64,000 bases of DNA from Pseudomonas sp. dw_612 (lineage in GTDB: Bacteria; Pseudomonadota; Gammaproteobacteria; Pseudomonadales; Pseudomonadaceae), in the NCBI RefSeq assembly GCF_018449725.1, contig NZ_JAAVVC010000002.1, positions 124,001-188,000 on the forward strand. Direction: 5' to 3'. The position numbers were made by a program, and so were the translations under genes. The notes under the pieces are model-generated. The model was not told the origin of the DNA, made no database searches, and saw only the letters and a program-made list of their open reading frames with translations. This document shows positions 1 through 7,651 of this stretch, piece by piece (the stretch's first letter is position 1; every line of letters starts with the position of its first letter).

Positions 1-224
1 GCCAACAGGTGCACCGCGCGGGTGACGCGGGTCAGGTCGCAGTCGGAAATGCCGGTGAGGTTGAGGCTGGACAGGGTGTCGGTCAGGTCGCGGATCACGC
101 TGAAGCGGTGCATGGCGCAAGCGGCGATGTCGCTGAGTTCTCGGTGGGTGTTGATGTAGAGGACTGGATTGTCGGCGTCGTAGGTATCGATGGGGAGGTA
201 ACGCGGCATGATTTGGTCGTTCAC
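1..224 (-). CDS. Hypothetical protein, C-terminus outside window
   Basis: The minus strand reads open from a GTG at 224 to the left edge, giving 74 residues with no stop. The GTG is chosen because an AGGAG lies about 8 bases upstream (231-240); the in-frame ATG at 209 has no comparable site. The visible part begins MNDQIMPRYLPIDTYDADNP and is acidic at first, with no signal peptide or membrane segment. I do not recognise the family; it resembles the small uncharacterised proteins common in fluorescent pseudomonads. Upstream lies an unusually structured 5' leader (247-388). Confidence 0.6.
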   Translation of the reverse strand, partial: MNDQIMPRYLPIDTYDADNPVLYINTHRELSDIAACAMHRFSVIRDLTDTLSSLNLTGISDCDLTRVTRAVHLL

Positions 225-246
225 TGGTAAAACTCCTGTAATTAGA

Positions 247-282
247 GCTGTCACCATTCGCGGCCATACGAAAGGTGGCAGC
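247..282 (-). promoter_or_regulatory. Hairpin in the 5' leader of the gene starting at 224
   Basis: GCTGTCACC (247-255) pairs with GGTGGCAGC (274-282) with one mismatch. Inside it TTCG (257-260) pairs with CGAA (269-272), leaving an 8-base loop. The element sits directly upstream of the ribosome binding site, so it could act on translation. The pairing is seen in the sequence; a regulatory role is inferred. Confidence 0.4.
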
Positions 283-318
283 CGTACGCGGGTTGGCCGA
301 CCGGACAGGAGAACCGGC

Positions 319-332
319 ACACCCGCGGGTGT
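319..332. repeat. 14-bp perfect palindrome ACACCCGCGGGTGT
   Basis: This self-complementary sequence lies between the leader hairpin and a longer inverted repeat, upstream of the gene starting at 224. It could be an operator or part of the folded leader. No known binding site was recognised. Confidence 0.4.
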
Positions 333-353
333 CCCACGCACAGCCGCCATAAC

Positions 354-388
354 ACAACATTTCAGGCATTAACTGCCTGAAATGTTGT
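354..388. repeat. 15-bp perfect inverted repeat with 5-base loop
   Basis: Bases 354-368 (ending TTTCAGGCA) are exactly complementary to 374-388 (beginning TGCCTGAAA), around the loop TTAAC. No T-run follows on either strand, so it is not a classical terminator. It lies in the 342-base gap between the minus-strand gene starting at 224 and the EamA gene ending at 567. It is either an operator or the upstream part of a structured leader. Confidence 0.5.
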
Positions 389-566
389 TGGACACGCTGA
401 CGTCCCGTAACCGACCGGCCAAGGTCATTTCGCGGAATTTTCCGCGAGACAAAACTATAGAGGTCGATACCAAAACGCGGCAACAGGGTACGTCGTAGGA
501 AACGTCTTGGAAAGTTGTGCGCTGCTGCGACAGCGCGCACATTCGTTGTAGGACCCTCAGCCTGCG

Positions 567-1430
567 TTAACGCGACTGACGAAATACAAACACCAATCCA
601 ACAATAATCAGCAACATCCCCAGCACGCTCAACAGCGCCAGCCGATTACCAAAAATCAGGTAATCCATCACCGCCGTCACCGCCGGCACCAGGTAAAACA
701 GGCTGGTGACATTCACCAGATTGCCCCGTGCGATCAGTCGATACAGCAGCAACGTCGCCAGCACCGACACCACCAACCCCATCCACAACACCGGCACGAT
801 GAACCCGGTGCCGTGTTCAAAATGAAACGGCTGGAACGGTACGAAAATCCCGCAGACCAACAACCCGGCCAAGTACTGCACCGGCAGCGTGCCGAGGGGA
901 TTGTCGGTGATACGTTTTTGCATGATCGAACCGAAGGTCATGCTCGCCAGCGCCAGCAAGCCAAAGAGCATCCCGGCCAACGACATCCCTGCCAGGCCGA
1001 TACCCTGGTAAACCACCATGATCAACCCGGCCAAGCCGAGCGCGAGGCCGAACATTCGGCTGGCTGAACGTTGGCGCTCCATGATCACCACGGTGAGGAT
1101 CGGCTGCACGCCCATGATCGTCGCCATCACGCCGGGCGTAACCTTCAGGTCCAGGGCCAGCAGATAGAAAATCTGATAAGCCCCCAGCAGCACCACGCCC
1201 GTGGCCATCGCGTACAGCATCGGCTTGCCGCCCTTGGGCAGTTTCAGCTTGAGCAACGGCACCAATAGCACCAACCCGCACAGGGCGATGACGAATCGAA
1301 ACAGCAGAAAGGCAAACGGTGATGCGTGGGCCAGGCCCCATTTGGAGAAGATCGCCCCGCTGCTCCACAGCAGAACGAACAGGCTCGTGGACGCCGCCGC
1401 GAGCGCGGTTTTTTTCGAAAGGACAAACAT
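567..1430 (-). CDS. EamA/DMT-family inner-membrane exporter
   Basis: A protein of 287 residues made almost wholly of hydrophobic helices, about ten in two repeated halves, as in EamA drug/metabolite transporters. The WSSGAIFSKWGL stretch in helix 1 and the early second-half helices fit the family. Start is set at the ATG at 1430, which has AGGTGG about 7 bases upstream; a longer open frame to 1463 has no such site. The gene stands alone with 340 bases empty of genes downstream and 455 upstream. Family members export amino acids, metabolites or drugs; the substrate cannot be read from sequence. Confidence 0.85.
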   Translation of the reverse strand: MFVLSKKTALAAASTSLFVLLWSSGAIFSKWGLAHASPFAFLLFRFVIALCGLVLLVPLLKLKLPKGGKPMLYAMATGVVLLGAYQIFYLLALDLKVTPGVMATIMGVQPILTVVIMERQRSASRMFGLALGLAGLIMVVYQGIGLAGMSLAGMLFGLLALASMTFGSIMQKRITDNPLGTLPVQYLAGLLVCGIFVPFQPFHFEHGTGFIVPVLWMGLVVSVLATLLLYRLIARGNLVNVTSLFYLVPAVTAVMDYLIFGNRLALLSVLGMLLIIVGLVFVFRQSR

Positions 1431-1885
1431 GAAATACCACCTGTCATCAGGCAAAAAAGCCAAGTCAGCCGAGGCTGAAGTTCAGTAGTTTTCTCAGACG
1501 AAGACTTTTCAGACGAGCAGAGGAACAGCAGAAAAAGCTGATCAGCCCGAAATGCCAACGCCTGGCGGTGATACGACTGCGCACACCGGCGTGCTACTGA
1601 CAGGAGGGGGGTAATGACTGATCTGCGCAGGCTGCTGAATCCCGCACGGCACGACGCCAGCGTTGACCGCTGAATCGACTACCGCGTTGATGTGGGATGC
1701 AGGCATGGGCTGATCTTTTTTGAGGGCCTGCTGGAGGGAGCAGGCGAGTGGCGACTATAGCCAGTCCGCGACATAGATTGCAATGACTTGGTCAAAGGGC
1801 CAGTAGCGACAGCTCCGTATGAGCGCCCTACCCTTCAAAAGAACGGATCAGCCCGCCAACGGGGACATGGAATGCACGAGATCAC
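1431..1885. other. Intergenic region, no gene recognised
   Basis: I see no convincing gene. A short GCCTGC/GCAGGC dyad (1726-1745) and a GGAGGGGGG tract near 1601 are present. Base composition turns less GC-rich towards the GNAT gene at 1886, marking the left edge of a small low-GC segment. Confidence 0.4.
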
Positions 1886-2431
1886 ATGCCAAGGGAACGG
1901 ACGCACATTCGGTATCAGCTATATAAATCGAGGGCTAGAAATCTTGCTGCAACCAGCGCTGCTCAGTTGCAGCATCGACTGAACCTGGCTGGCCCAACGA
2001 AAACTGATCTATCACAGGTTCGGTTCGAAGCCATCAATGCACAGGCTCTGGATGCTTGCGAACGCTGGGAGTATCCACACTTTTTATGGGATGAGGTCAT
2101 AGGATGGAAAGCTAAGGAGCCCTTGTCTCTGGATATTGCCATCTGGTTCGACGAGGAGCTGTGCGGACTATGCTTCGCGAATCCGAACAACAGTCGGCAA
2201 CGAATCCGAATCGTACGATTGGAAGGGCGACCGGGGGCAGCACATCCTTTAAAGCGCCGTATTGCGACACTGGCAATGATGGCGATTGACCGGTATGCGC
2301 AAATTTTAGGCAGCAAATACATTGAGGTTCAGGAACCACTGGAAGGTGCGATTTCTGTTTATCAACAACTCGGCTTTGCATTTGATTCTGAAGGTCGACT
2401 TGTCATTGCCGTGGAGGGTCTAGTATTGTGA
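1886..2431 (+). CDS. GNAT-like acetyltransferase fold protein
   Basis: 181 residues. The central to C-terminal part reads like a GNAT domain: a strand pair around residues 88-112, an arginine/glycine-rich turn (residues 112-124, RPGAAHPLKRR) where acetyl-CoA usually binds, a helix, then YIEVQEPLEGAISVYQQLGF, matching the family ending in which the aged peptide side runs into Y..LGF. The first about 40 residues are basic and may be untranslated; the ribosome site before 1886 is poor, so the start is uncertain. GC content is lower than in neighbours. Its stop overlaps a possible GTG of the next small gene. Substrate unknown; a toxin-type or small-molecule acetyltransferase is possible. Confidence 0.6.
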   Translation: MPRERTHIRYQLYKSRARNLAATSAAQLQHRLNLAGPTKTDLSQVRFEAINAQALDACERWEYPHFLWDEVIGWKAKEPLSLDIAIWFDEELCGLCFANPNNSRQRIRIVRLEGRPGAAHPLKRRIATLAMMAIDRYAQILGSKYIEVQEPLEGAISVYQQLGFAFDSEGRLVIAVEGLVL

Positions 2432-2466
2432 AAACTGCTCAATTAATGATCAAAACCGGAGGAGAT

Positions 2467-2625
2467 ATGCGCAAAGCGATTAAAAAATCCCCCATAAAAA
2501 AACGATCATCCGAAACACAAAACAAGCCAGTTACTGCAGAGCTATCAGCAAATCAACGTCGTTTTTTGCAAATACTCGTTGAGGGCATCGAAGGTGAACC
2601 TGACGTACTAGCGGGGCGCTGGTAA
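2467..2625 (+). CDS. Small basic protein, partner of the GNAT gene
   Basis: 52 residues starting MRKAIKKSPIKKRSS, strongly lysine-rich at the N-terminus, with a short amphipathic segment (SANQRRFLQILVEGIEGEP) near the end. The ATG at 2467 has GGAGG 5 bases upstream and is preferred. An in-frame GTG at 2428 overlaps the stop of the GNAT gene as GTGA and would give 65 residues. Followed at once by a strong terminator, so the two genes form a closed transcription unit. AT-rich compared with the surroundings. Function unknown; not recognisable as a ribbon-helix-helix antitoxin. Confidence 0.55.
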   Translation: MRKAIKKSPIKKRSSETQNKPVTAELSANQRRFLQILVEGIEGEPDVLAGRW

Positions 2626-2636
2626 AGACAGCAAAA

Positions 2637-2662
2637 AAAAACCGCTCGAATGAGCGGTTTTT
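2637..2662. terminator. Bidirectional intrinsic terminator
   Basis: AAAAACCGCTC and GAGCGGTTTTT form an 11-bp perfect stem around GAAT. It has T and A tracts on both sides, so it serves both the GNAT pair (plus) and lpxO (minus), whose stop lies 17 bases away. Confidence 0.9.
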
Positions 2663-2678
2663 CATTACTTGCCCGGAA

Positions 2679-3617
2679 TCACCCAAACAACCAATACCCC
2701 AACAGCGTCAACACCACCACCGCCAACACCGGCCGCAGTACGCGATAAGCCTTGGGATGCCGACGCTTCCACTGTTTCACCACGCCGCTGAACTTGTCGC
2801 TGGAGTTCTTGCTCCAGGCGTAAGCCCGGTTGATCCCGCCAACGCGTTCATCGTCCAGGTTTTGCGGTGCGGTGGCGCGGCCCAGCAGGCCGCTGACCCA
2901 ACGGTTGATGCGGGTCATGATGCGGTTGCTCAGCGGTCGTTCGATGTCGCAGAACAGGATGACCCGGGTCTTTTCGGTTTCGTTCTTGACCCAGTGCACG
3001 TAGGTTTCATCGAACATCACGTCTTCGCCATCACGCCAGGCGTAGACCTGACCGTCGACGAAGATGCGGCAATCGTCGGAGTTCGGCGTCGACAGCCCCA
3101 GGTGATAGCGCAGGGAGCCGGCGAACGGATCGCGGTGCGGGTTGAGATGGCTGCCGCCGGGCAACAAGGCAAACATGGCGCCCTTGACGTTGGGGATGCT
3201 GCTGACCAGCGCGACGGTTTTCGGGCACAGGGCTTCGGCCGATGGCAAAGGTTTGTCGTACCACTTGAGGTAGAAACGCTTCCAGCCCTTCTTGAAGAAC
3301 GAGCCAAAACCGGCGTCGTTGTTCTTTTCAGCGGCGCGGATATAGCCTTCGTCGAACAGGTGCATGGCTTCGTCGCGGATGACTTCCCAGTTGTCCCTGA
3401 GCACATCCAGTTCCGGGAACTTGCTGCGATCGAGGTAGGGTTTGGACGGAACGCCGGAGAACAGGTACATCAGGGCGTTATAGGGGGCAAACAGTGCCGA
3501 GTGGTTGACAAACTGCCGCAGGACCGGCAGCCGTGCCTTGCCGCGCAAATGCACATAAAGAGTGCTGCCGAGGAACAACAACAGCACCGACGCCTTCGCG
3601 GCAAAGGAAAAGGTCAT
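2679..3617 (-). CDS. lpxO: Lipid A 2-hydroxylase-type dioxygenase LpxO
   Basis: 312 residues of the aspartyl/asparaginyl beta-hydroxylase family, Fe(II)/2-oxoglutarate dependent. An N-terminal membrane helix (about 8-24) and a C-terminal one (about 293-311) anchor it to the inner membrane. The iron ligands are visible as H161 and D163 in NPHRDPF and H208 in YVHWV; the following KTRVILFCD supplies the 2-oxoglutarate arginine. LpxO enzymes hydroxylate a secondary acyl chain of lipid A. Start is the ATG at 3617 with AAGGAG upstream; the frame extends further to 3755 without a better site. Single gene. Confidence 0.88.
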   Translation of the reverse strand: MTFSFAAKASVLLLFLGSTLYVHLRGKARLPVLRQFVNHSALFAPYNALMYLFSGVPSKPYLDRSKFPELDVLRDNWEVIRDEAMHLFDEGYIRAAEKNNDAGFGSFFKKGWKRFYLKWYDKPLPSAEALCPKTVALVSSIPNVKGAMFALLPGGSHLNPHRDPFAGSLRYHLGLSTPNSDDCRIFVDGQVYAWRDGEDVMFDETYVHWVKNETEKTRVILFCDIERPLSNRIMTRINRWVSGLLGRATAPQNLDDERVGGINRAYAWSKNSSDKFSGVVKQWKRRHPKAYRVLRPVLAVVVLTLLGYWLFG

Positions 3618-3717
3618 CAACGACTCCTTGAGATATAAGCTACTTTGCACAACGCCATTTACCCGACGTGGCAGCCGGCCATGATAACCACTACCGGCCC
3701 GGGGAAAAACCCACATA

Positions 3718-3731
3718 ACTGAACATTCAGT
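3718..3731. promoter_or_regulatory. Short dyad upstream of lpxO
   Basis: ACTGAA and TTCAGT form 6-bp arms around CA, about 100 bases upstream of the lpxO start, in an AT-rich patch suitable for a promoter. Candidate operator only. Confidence 0.25.
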
Positions 3732-3804
3732 GTTAAGGATTGCGCAACAAAGCATTTATTAACATAAGGTTGCTGAACGAAGGCTGACCTGAATCATCAA
3801 GATC

Positions 3805-3880
3805 AAAAGATCGCAGCCTGCGGCAGCTCCTACTGAAAACCTCGATCGGCGTAGGCGCTGCCGCAGGCTGCTATCTTTTT
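3805..3880. repeat. Inverted REP-like pair abutting the cysK stop
   Basis: AAAAGATCGCAGCCTGCGGC and following bases to GCTCCTAC (3805-3833) are matched in inverse orientation by GTAGGCGCTGCCGCAGGCTG and CTATCTTTTT (3851-3880). The right arm overlaps the last two bases of cysK, so the stop codon lies inside the repeat. The pair can fold into a long hairpin and may act as the cysK terminator. Confidence 0.8.
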
Positions 3881-4853
3881 ATTGATGGTTCTCGGCCTCG
3901 GTAAACAGATCACTGAACAACATGCTCGACAAGTAACGCTCGCCGGAATCCGGCAGGATCACCACGATGGTCTTGCCCTGCATTTCCGGGGTTTCGGCCA
4001 ACCGCACTGCAACCGCCATCGCCGCACCACACGAGATACCGCACAAAATCCCTTCTTCCTGCATCAAGCGCAGGGCCATCGCCTTGGATTCGTCATCGGT
4101 CACCAGTTCAACCCGGTCGACGATCGACAAATCGAGGTTCTTCGGCACAAAACCGGCGCCAATGCCCTGAATCTTGTGCGGGCTCGGCTTGATTTCTTCG
4201 CCGGCCAGTTTCTGCGTGATCACTGGCGACGACACGGGCTCCACGGCCACCGAGAGAATCGGTTTGCCTTGGGTATTCTTGATATACCGCGAAACACCGG
4301 TAATGGTTCCACCGGTTCCGACGCCTGCCACCAACACATCGACCGCGCCGTCGGTGTCGTTCCAGATTTCCGGGCCGGTGGTCTTTTCGTGGATGGCCGG
4401 GTTGGCCGGGTTTTCGAACTGCGCCGGCATGAAGTATTTGGCCGGGTCGCTGGCGAGAATGTCCGCAGCCTTTTCGATCGCGCCTTTCATGCCCTTGGCC
4501 GGCTCGGTCAGTACCAGTTCGGCCCCGAGCGCCTTGAGCACCTTGCGTCGCTCGATACTCATGGACGCGGGCATGGTCAGCATCAGCTTGTAGCCACGGG
4601 CAGCGGCTACAAACGCCAGGCCAATGCCGGTGTTACCCGAAGTCGGCTCCACAATGGTCATGCCAGGCTTGAGTTTGCCGGTGCTTTCGGCGTCCCAGAT
4701 CATGTTCGCGCCGATCCGGCATTTGACCGAATAACCGGGGTTGCGCCCCTCGATCTTGGCCAGGATGGTCACGCCGCGCGGCGCGATGCGGTTGATCTGC
4801 ACCAGCGGCGTATTGCCGATGGAGTGGGCGTTGTCAGCGAAAATACGACTCAT
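3879..4853 (-). CDS. cysK: Cysteine synthase A (O-acetylserine sulfhydrylase)
   Basis: 324 residues, the usual CysK length. It makes L-cysteine from O-acetyl-L-serine and sulfide with PLP. The PLP lysine is K44 in [11 protein letters not shown], the CysK-specific form of the motif. The substrate loop TSGNTG follows at about 71-76, the phosphate-binding glycine loop is GVGTGGT at about 177-183, and the C-terminal serine facing the PLP nitrogen lies in [10 protein letters not shown]. Start ATG at 4853. Cytoplasmic; single gene, probably under sulfur control, though no CysB site could be read. Confidence 0.95.
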   Translation of the reverse strand: MSRIFADNAHSIGNTPLVQINRIAPRGVTILAKIEGRNPGYSVKCRIGANMIWDAESTGKLKPGMTIVEPTSGNTGIGLAFVAAARGYKLMLTMPASMSIERRKVLKALGAELVLTEPAKGMKGAIEKAADILASDPAKYFMPAQFENPANPAIHEKTTGPEIWNDTDGAVDVLVAGVGTGGTITGVSRYIKNTQGKPILSVAVEPVSSPVITQKLAGEEIKPSPHKIQGIGAGFVPKNLDLSIVDRVELVTDDESKAMALRLMQEEGILCGISCGAAMAVAVRLAETPEMQGKTIVVILPDSGERYLSSMLFSDLFTEAENHQ

Positions 4854-4980
4854 GGCTGGGTCCTTATGCAGCGTTGAATAAGCGTTCCAAGGTATGCCTG
4901 TTGCCGGTGGTCGTCCAGTCAGGTCGAACGACCGGTGGCGCCCGCAGTCAATGGCTTAACACTGCCAAGGAATTGCCATC

Positions 4981-6057
4981 ATGAAGCGTCGATACAGTTG
5001 GCCCCTATGGACCCTCGCCGGCCTCGTTGTGTTGTTGGTAGCGCTGGATATCGCCCTACCCTATATGGTGCGCAACTACCTGAATGACAAACTGGCGGAC
5101 ATGGGCGACTACCGTGGCCAAGTCACCGACGTGGACCTCGCCCTGTGGCGCGGCGCCTACAAAATCAACGGACTGAAGATCGTCAAGGTCGACGGCAAAG
5201 TTCCGGTGCCTTTCGTCAATGCGCCGCTGATCGATCTGTCCGTCAGTTGGCATTCGCTCTGGTACGACCATGCCGTGGTGGCCGAAGTGCAATTCATCCA
5301 ACCCGAAGTGAACTTCGTCGATGGCGGCGCCAACAAGCAGAACTCCCAGACCGGTCGGGGCACCGATTGGCGCGCGCAATTGGGCAAATTGCTGCCGATC
5401 ACGCTTAACGAAGTACGAATCAACGACGGCAAAATCAGCTTCCGGAACTTCAACTCCACCCCGCCCGTGAACATGAATGCCACCCAAGTCAACGCCAGCC
5501 TCTACAACCTGACCAACGTGGTCGACACCGAAGGCAAGCGCGACGCCCGTTTCGAAGGCAAGGCCCTGTTACTCGGCCATGCTCCGCTGGAAACCACCGC
5601 CACCTTCGATCCCCTGAGCAATTTCGAAGACTTCGAGTTCCGCCTGCGGGCCAAGGACATCGAACTCAAACGCATGAACGACTTCGCCTCGGCCTACGGC
5701 AAATTCGACTTCAACGCCGGCCACGGTGATGTGGTGATCGAAGCCGAAGCCAACAAGGGCCAGCTCAAGGGCTACATCAAACCGCTGCTGCGGGACGTCG
5801 AAGTGTTCAATTGGCAGCAGGATGTCGAAAACAAGAACAAGGGAATCTTGCGCTCCGTTTGGGAAGCCATCGTCGGCAGCACCGAAACCGTGTTGAAAAA
5901 CCAGCGCAAGAACCAGTTCGCCACCAAAGTCGAACTCAGCGGCAACGTGCACCAGCAAGATATCAGCGCGTTCCAGGCGTTTTTGCAGATTTTGCGCAAT
6001 GGTTTTGTCCAGGCGTTCAATGCGCGGTATGAGCAGCCGAAGCCGGACGCCGGTTAA
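4981..6057 (+). CDS. DUF748 / AsmA-like envelope protein
   Basis: 358 residues with one N-terminal membrane anchor (about 9-29) and a long beta-rich periplasmic part. The pattern of short strands (SVSWHSLWYDHAVVAEVQFI, KISFRNFN, TTATFDPLS) is that of DUF748 proteins, which are AsmA-like and thought to bridge or support the envelope. Start ATG at 4981 behind AAGGAATT. It is divergent from cysK and convergent with the DUF2442 gene, overlapping it by four bases so that the two stop codons share TTAA. Role in lipid transport is inferred from the superfamily only. Confidence 0.75.
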   Translation: MKRRYSWPLWTLAGLVVLLVALDIALPYMVRNYLNDKLADMGDYRGQVTDVDLALWRGAYKINGLKIVKVDGKVPVPFVNAPLIDLSVSWHSLWYDHAVVAEVQFIQPEVNFVDGGANKQNSQTGRGTDWRAQLGKLLPITLNEVRINDGKISFRNFNSTPPVNMNATQVNASLYNLTNVVDTEGKRDARFEGKALLLGHAPLETTATFDPLSNFEDFEFRLRAKDIELKRMNDFASAYGKFDFNAGHGDVVIEAEANKGQLKGYIKPLLRDVEVFNWQQDVENKNKGILRSVWEAIVGSTETVLKNQRKNQFATKVELSGNVHQQDISAFQAFLQILRNGFVQAFNARYEQPKPDAG

Positions 6058-6557
6058 GGTTTACGCGTGACCGTGTAGCGACCGGTTTCCTCGGCCGCCG
6101 CCAATGTTGAGGGTCGTTGTTGCAAGGAGTCCCAGCCCAGGCAAGCCAGGGCCAATGACTTTGGCACCGCTTCACGTCCGCTGCTGTAACGGCTGATACT
6201 GCGGGCGCTGACGCCCAACGCTTCGGCGGCTTGATTCAAAGGCAACCCGGTGCGAGCACGCCAATCGATGAAGATCCGGGTGTTTTCGTCGGCCGCATTT
6301 TGCGAGAGCGCATCCAGATACAAAGTGTCCGCGCCAATCTGAATATCCGGCTCGGCCCACTCCACCGTCCAGCCATCATCGCCGAGGGCCGCGCCTTCAA
6401 AGACGTGAACCTCAAGCAATGGTTGCAACCCCGGATAAGCGTACAAATCGCGGCTCAAATCCAGCGTCAGCTGTTGACCGTCAATAAAGGTCAACGCCAA
6501 GCGGTAGTCCGGCAAAGCCTTTACAGCCGTCAACCGTGGTCGCTTCATGGGTAACAT
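6054..6557 (-). CDS. DUF2442 protein with helix-turn-helix tail
   Basis: 167 residues. The first half (KRPRLTAVKALPDYRLALTF, LYAYPGLQPLLE) is a DUF2442-like beta domain. The second half holds a clear helix-turn-helix around LPLNQAAEALGVSARSISRYSSG, as in XRE-type regulators. Such proteins are often partners of DUF4160 in toxin-antitoxin-like pairs, but no partner is present here. Start ATG at 6557 has GGAAGG 8 bases upstream; an ATG at 6548 is possible. Its stop interlocks with that of the DUF748 gene. Likely a DNA-binding protein; target unknown. Confidence 0.7.
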   Translation of the reverse strand: MLPMKRPRLTAVKALPDYRLALTFIDGQQLTLDLSRDLYAYPGLQPLLEVHVFEGAALGDDGWTVEWAEPDIQIGADTLYLDALSQNAADENTRIFIDWRARTGLPLNQAAEALGVSARSISRYSSGREAVPKSLALACLGWDSLQQRPSTLAAAEETGRYTVTRKP

Positions 6558-6784
6558 CGTTTCCGCCTTCCAACAAAAGACATGCCCCAAAGGCTATCGC
6601 CAAATCGGCGATACCTGAATGCTGGCCTTGCGCCGAGACTGAGTCAAGATGTGACGCCCCATTCAGAGACTGAATAACCCGTCTGCGTTCACAGTCGACC
6701 GGGCAGCGCGTTATAGTCGGGCATCACATTTATTCCATCCCGCCCTGCCCGTTCAGGTCGGCGCTACCGTTCGAGGATTAGCAG

Positions 6785-7630
6785 ATGAAGTTCGAAGGCA
6801 CCCAGGCCTACGTCGCCACCGATGACTTGAAGCTAGCGGTTAACGCCGCTATCACCCTGGAGCGTCCGCTGCTGGTCAAGGGCGAGCCGGGCACTGGCAA
6901 AACGATGCTCGCCGAGCAATTGGCCGAGTCCTTTGGCGCCCGGTTGATTACATGGCACATCAAGTCCACGACCAAGGCGCATCAAGGCCTGTACGAGTAC
7001 GACGCGGTCAGCCGTCTGCGGGATTCGCAGCTGGGTACGGAAAAGGTCCACGACGTCCGCAATTACCTGAAAAAGGGCAAGTTGTGGGAAGCCTTCGAAT
7101 CCGACGAGCGGGTGATTCTGCTGATCGACGAAATCGACAAGGCTGACATCGAATTCCCCAACGACCTGCTGCAAGAACTCGACAAGATGGAGTTCTACGT
7201 TTACGAGATCGACGAGACGATCAAGGCCAAGAAGCGCCCGATCATCATCATTACCTCCAACAACGAAAAAGAGCTGCCGGACGCGTTCCTGCGCCGCTGC
7301 TTCTTCCACTACATCGCCTTCCCGGATCGCGTGACGATGCAGCGGATCGTCGACGTGCACTACCCGGACATCAAGAAAGACCTGGTCAGCGAAGCGCTGG
7401 ACGTGTTCTTCGACGTACGCAAGGTGCCGGGCCTGAAGAAGAAGCCATCGACCTCCGAACTGGTGGACTGGCTGAAACTGCTGATGGCCGACAACATCGG
7501 CGAAGCGGTGCTGCGCGAACGCGATCCGACCAAGGCCATCCCGCCGCTGGCCGGCGCTTTGGTGAAGAACGAACAGGACGTGCAACTGCTTGAGCGTCTG
7601 GCGTTCATGAGCCGTCGCGGCTCTCGCTAA
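6785..7630 (+). CDS. MoxR-type AAA+ ATPase
   Basis: 281 residues. Walker A is GEPGTGKT at 33-40, Walker B LLIDEIDK at about 112-119, sensor 1 is in IIITSNNEKELPDAFLRRC with the arginine finger pair just after. MoxR ATPases act as chaperones that insert metals or cofactors or assemble complexes, working with a von Willebrand A (VWA) partner. That partner is the next gene, 21 bases downstream, so the two form an operon. Start ATG at 6785. A TTATAGT-like -10 (6710 region) lies upstream. Confidence 0.9.
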   Translation: MKFEGTQAYVATDDLKLAVNAAITLERPLLVKGEPGTGKTMLAEQLAESFGARLITWHIKSTTKAHQGLYEYDAVSRLRDSQLGTEKVHDVRNYLKKGKLWEAFESDERVILLIDEIDKADIEFPNDLLQELDKMEFYVYEIDETIKAKKRPIIIITSNNEKELPDAFLRRCFFHYIAFPDRVTMQRIVDVHYPDIKKDLVSEALDVFFDVRKVPGLKKKPSTSELVDWLKLLMADNIGEAVLRERDPTKAIPPLAGALVKNEQDVQLLERLAFMSRRGSR

Positions 7631-7651
7631 GAATCGATAAGGGCAATCGCC

